From Oceanospirillaceae bacterium UBA2001 (lineage in GTDB: Bacteria; Pseudomonadota; Gammaproteobacteria; Pseudomonadales; Balneatricaceae), in NCBI GenBank assembly GCA_002335115.1, contig DDCR01000172.1, positions 1 through 7,366 on the forward strand: a stretch of DNA of 7,366 nt, in the 5' to 3' direction. Position numbers and translations under genes: made by a program. This document shows positions 6,842-7,366 of this stretch, piece by piece. Each line of letters begins with the position of its first letter. Within the stretch, counting starts at the first letter, position 1. The notes beneath the pieces were generated by a model. The model saw only the letters and a program-made list of their open reading frames with translations, had not been told where the DNA came from and did not search any database.

Positions 6842-6847
6842 CGGTTC

Positions 6848-7366
6848 GTGGCCCTCGAATCAAAGTCATTACTGAAGTTGCTTTGTGAGAGAAAAATCAC
6901 AATTTTTCCAGGTGTCTATGATGGTTACAGTGCGCGGCTTGTTTCTGTGAGTGGCTTTGAAACAGCAACAATTTCAGGCGCTGGCTTGTCAGAGTCCCGT
7001 CTCGGATGGGCAGACCGAGGTATATTAACCTTCAAAGATAACCTAAACGCTTGTGCAGAGATCGCGTCATGTTGTGATCTAAAATTAGTGGCTGATGCAG
7101 ATACTGGATACGGAAACGCAGTAAATGTTCATTTTACCGTGAAGGCTTTCGAAAGGGCAGGTGTCCATTGTCTTTCCATTGAGGACCAAGTTTTTCCAAA
7201 AAGATGTGGGCACATGTCTGGCAAAAGACTGATTTCTTTGTCAGAGGCGAAAGATAAAATAAAAGCAGCTGTTGATGCTAGAACATCAGATGAATTTCTC
7301 ATTCGCGCACGCACTGATGCCGCAAATATTGATGGGGTAAATGCGGCTGTTGATCGTTTGGGGGAG
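6848..7366 (+). CDS. isocitrate lyase/PEP mutase superfamily lyase, PrpB-like (C-terminus beyond right edge)
   Basis: This frame opens at GTG 6848, 6 nt after the preceding stop, and stays open for 173 residues to the window edge. Motifs are those of 2-methylisocitrate lyase and relatives: FPGVYDGYSARL (20-31), SGAG (43-46), ADADTGYG (82-89, Mg-binding aspartates), SIEDQVFPKRCGHMSGK (110-126, with the KRCGH signature and catalytic-type Cys120) and RARTDA (153-158). The intact cysteine favours a C-C lyase over PEP mutase. Known relatives split 2-methylisocitrate into pyruvate and succinate, or 2,3-dimethylmalate into pyruvate and propionate. GGGG at 6835-6838, inside the upstream gene, is the likely ribosome binding site, 9 nt before GTG; no ATG occurs until codon 123. 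Its place directly behind an MmgE/PrpD gene echoes PrpD-PrpB pairing. The substrate cannot be fixed from this part. Confidence 0.9.
   Translation, partial: MALESKSLLKLLCERKITIFPGVYDGYSARLVSVSGFETATISGAGLSESRLGWADRGILTFKDNLNACAEIASCCDLKLVADADTGYGNAVNVHFTVKAFERAGVHCLSIEDQVFPKRCGHMSGKRLISLSEAKDKIKAAVDARTSDEFLIRARTDAANIDGVNAAVDRLGE

Noticed and set aside
6442..6900. A 152-codon open frame on the minus strand opposite MmgE/PrpD paralogue 3 and the lyase start
   Set aside because: It is antisense to a clearly coding gene with intact family motifs, its translation is low-complexity and serine-rich, and it shows no recognisable domain.

Overview
The window carries six protein-coding genes and almost no spare DNA. 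From left to right they are: a CapA-family metallophosphatase-like gene (minus strand, cut by the left edge); an MmgE/PrpD-family gene (plus, 1115-2443); a TcuA-like FAD dehydrogenase gene (minus, 2444-3964); a second MmgE/PrpD gene (minus, 3942-5327, TTG start); a third MmgE/PrpD gene (plus, 5444-6841); and an isocitrate lyase/2-methylisocitrate lyase-family gene (plus, GTG start, cut by the right edge). I saw no RNA genes, mobile elements, CRISPR arrays or strong terminators. There is no gene-free stretch over 300 bases.

The compact layout, Shine-Dalgarno sites, a 23-nt gene overlap and TTG/GTG starts show a bacterium. The moderate, somewhat AT-leaning composition and the gene content (MmgE/PrpD paralogues, TcuA-like flavoprotein, cytoplasmic CapA) would suit a marine or free-living proteobacterium, perhaps an alphaproteobacterium. 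That placement is a guess, because no taxonomic marker is present.

Layout: capA-like and the first MmgE/PrpD gene diverge from a 102-bp spacer. The first MmgE/PrpD gene and the flavoprotein gene are tail to tail with their stop codons directly abutting. The second MmgE/PrpD gene and the flavoprotein form an overlapping, probably translationally coupled pair. That pair and the third MmgE/PrpD gene diverge from a 116-bp control region. The third MmgE/PrpD gene and the lyase form a tight operon with a 6-nt gap.

Taken together, the locus looks like a catabolic module for a di- or tricarboxylic acid. A flavoprotein could introduce a C=C bond, MmgE/PrpD enzymes could hydrate, dehydrate, isomerise or decarboxylate the product, and a PrpB-like lyase could split a 2-hydroxy acid into pyruvate or another 2-oxo acid plus a second fragment. 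The family assignments are well supported by motifs. The pathway and its substrate are inference. The unusual points are three divergent MmgE/PrpD paralogues with different active-site motif variants, and the absence from this window of a citrate synthase-type gene or a partner for the flavoprotein.
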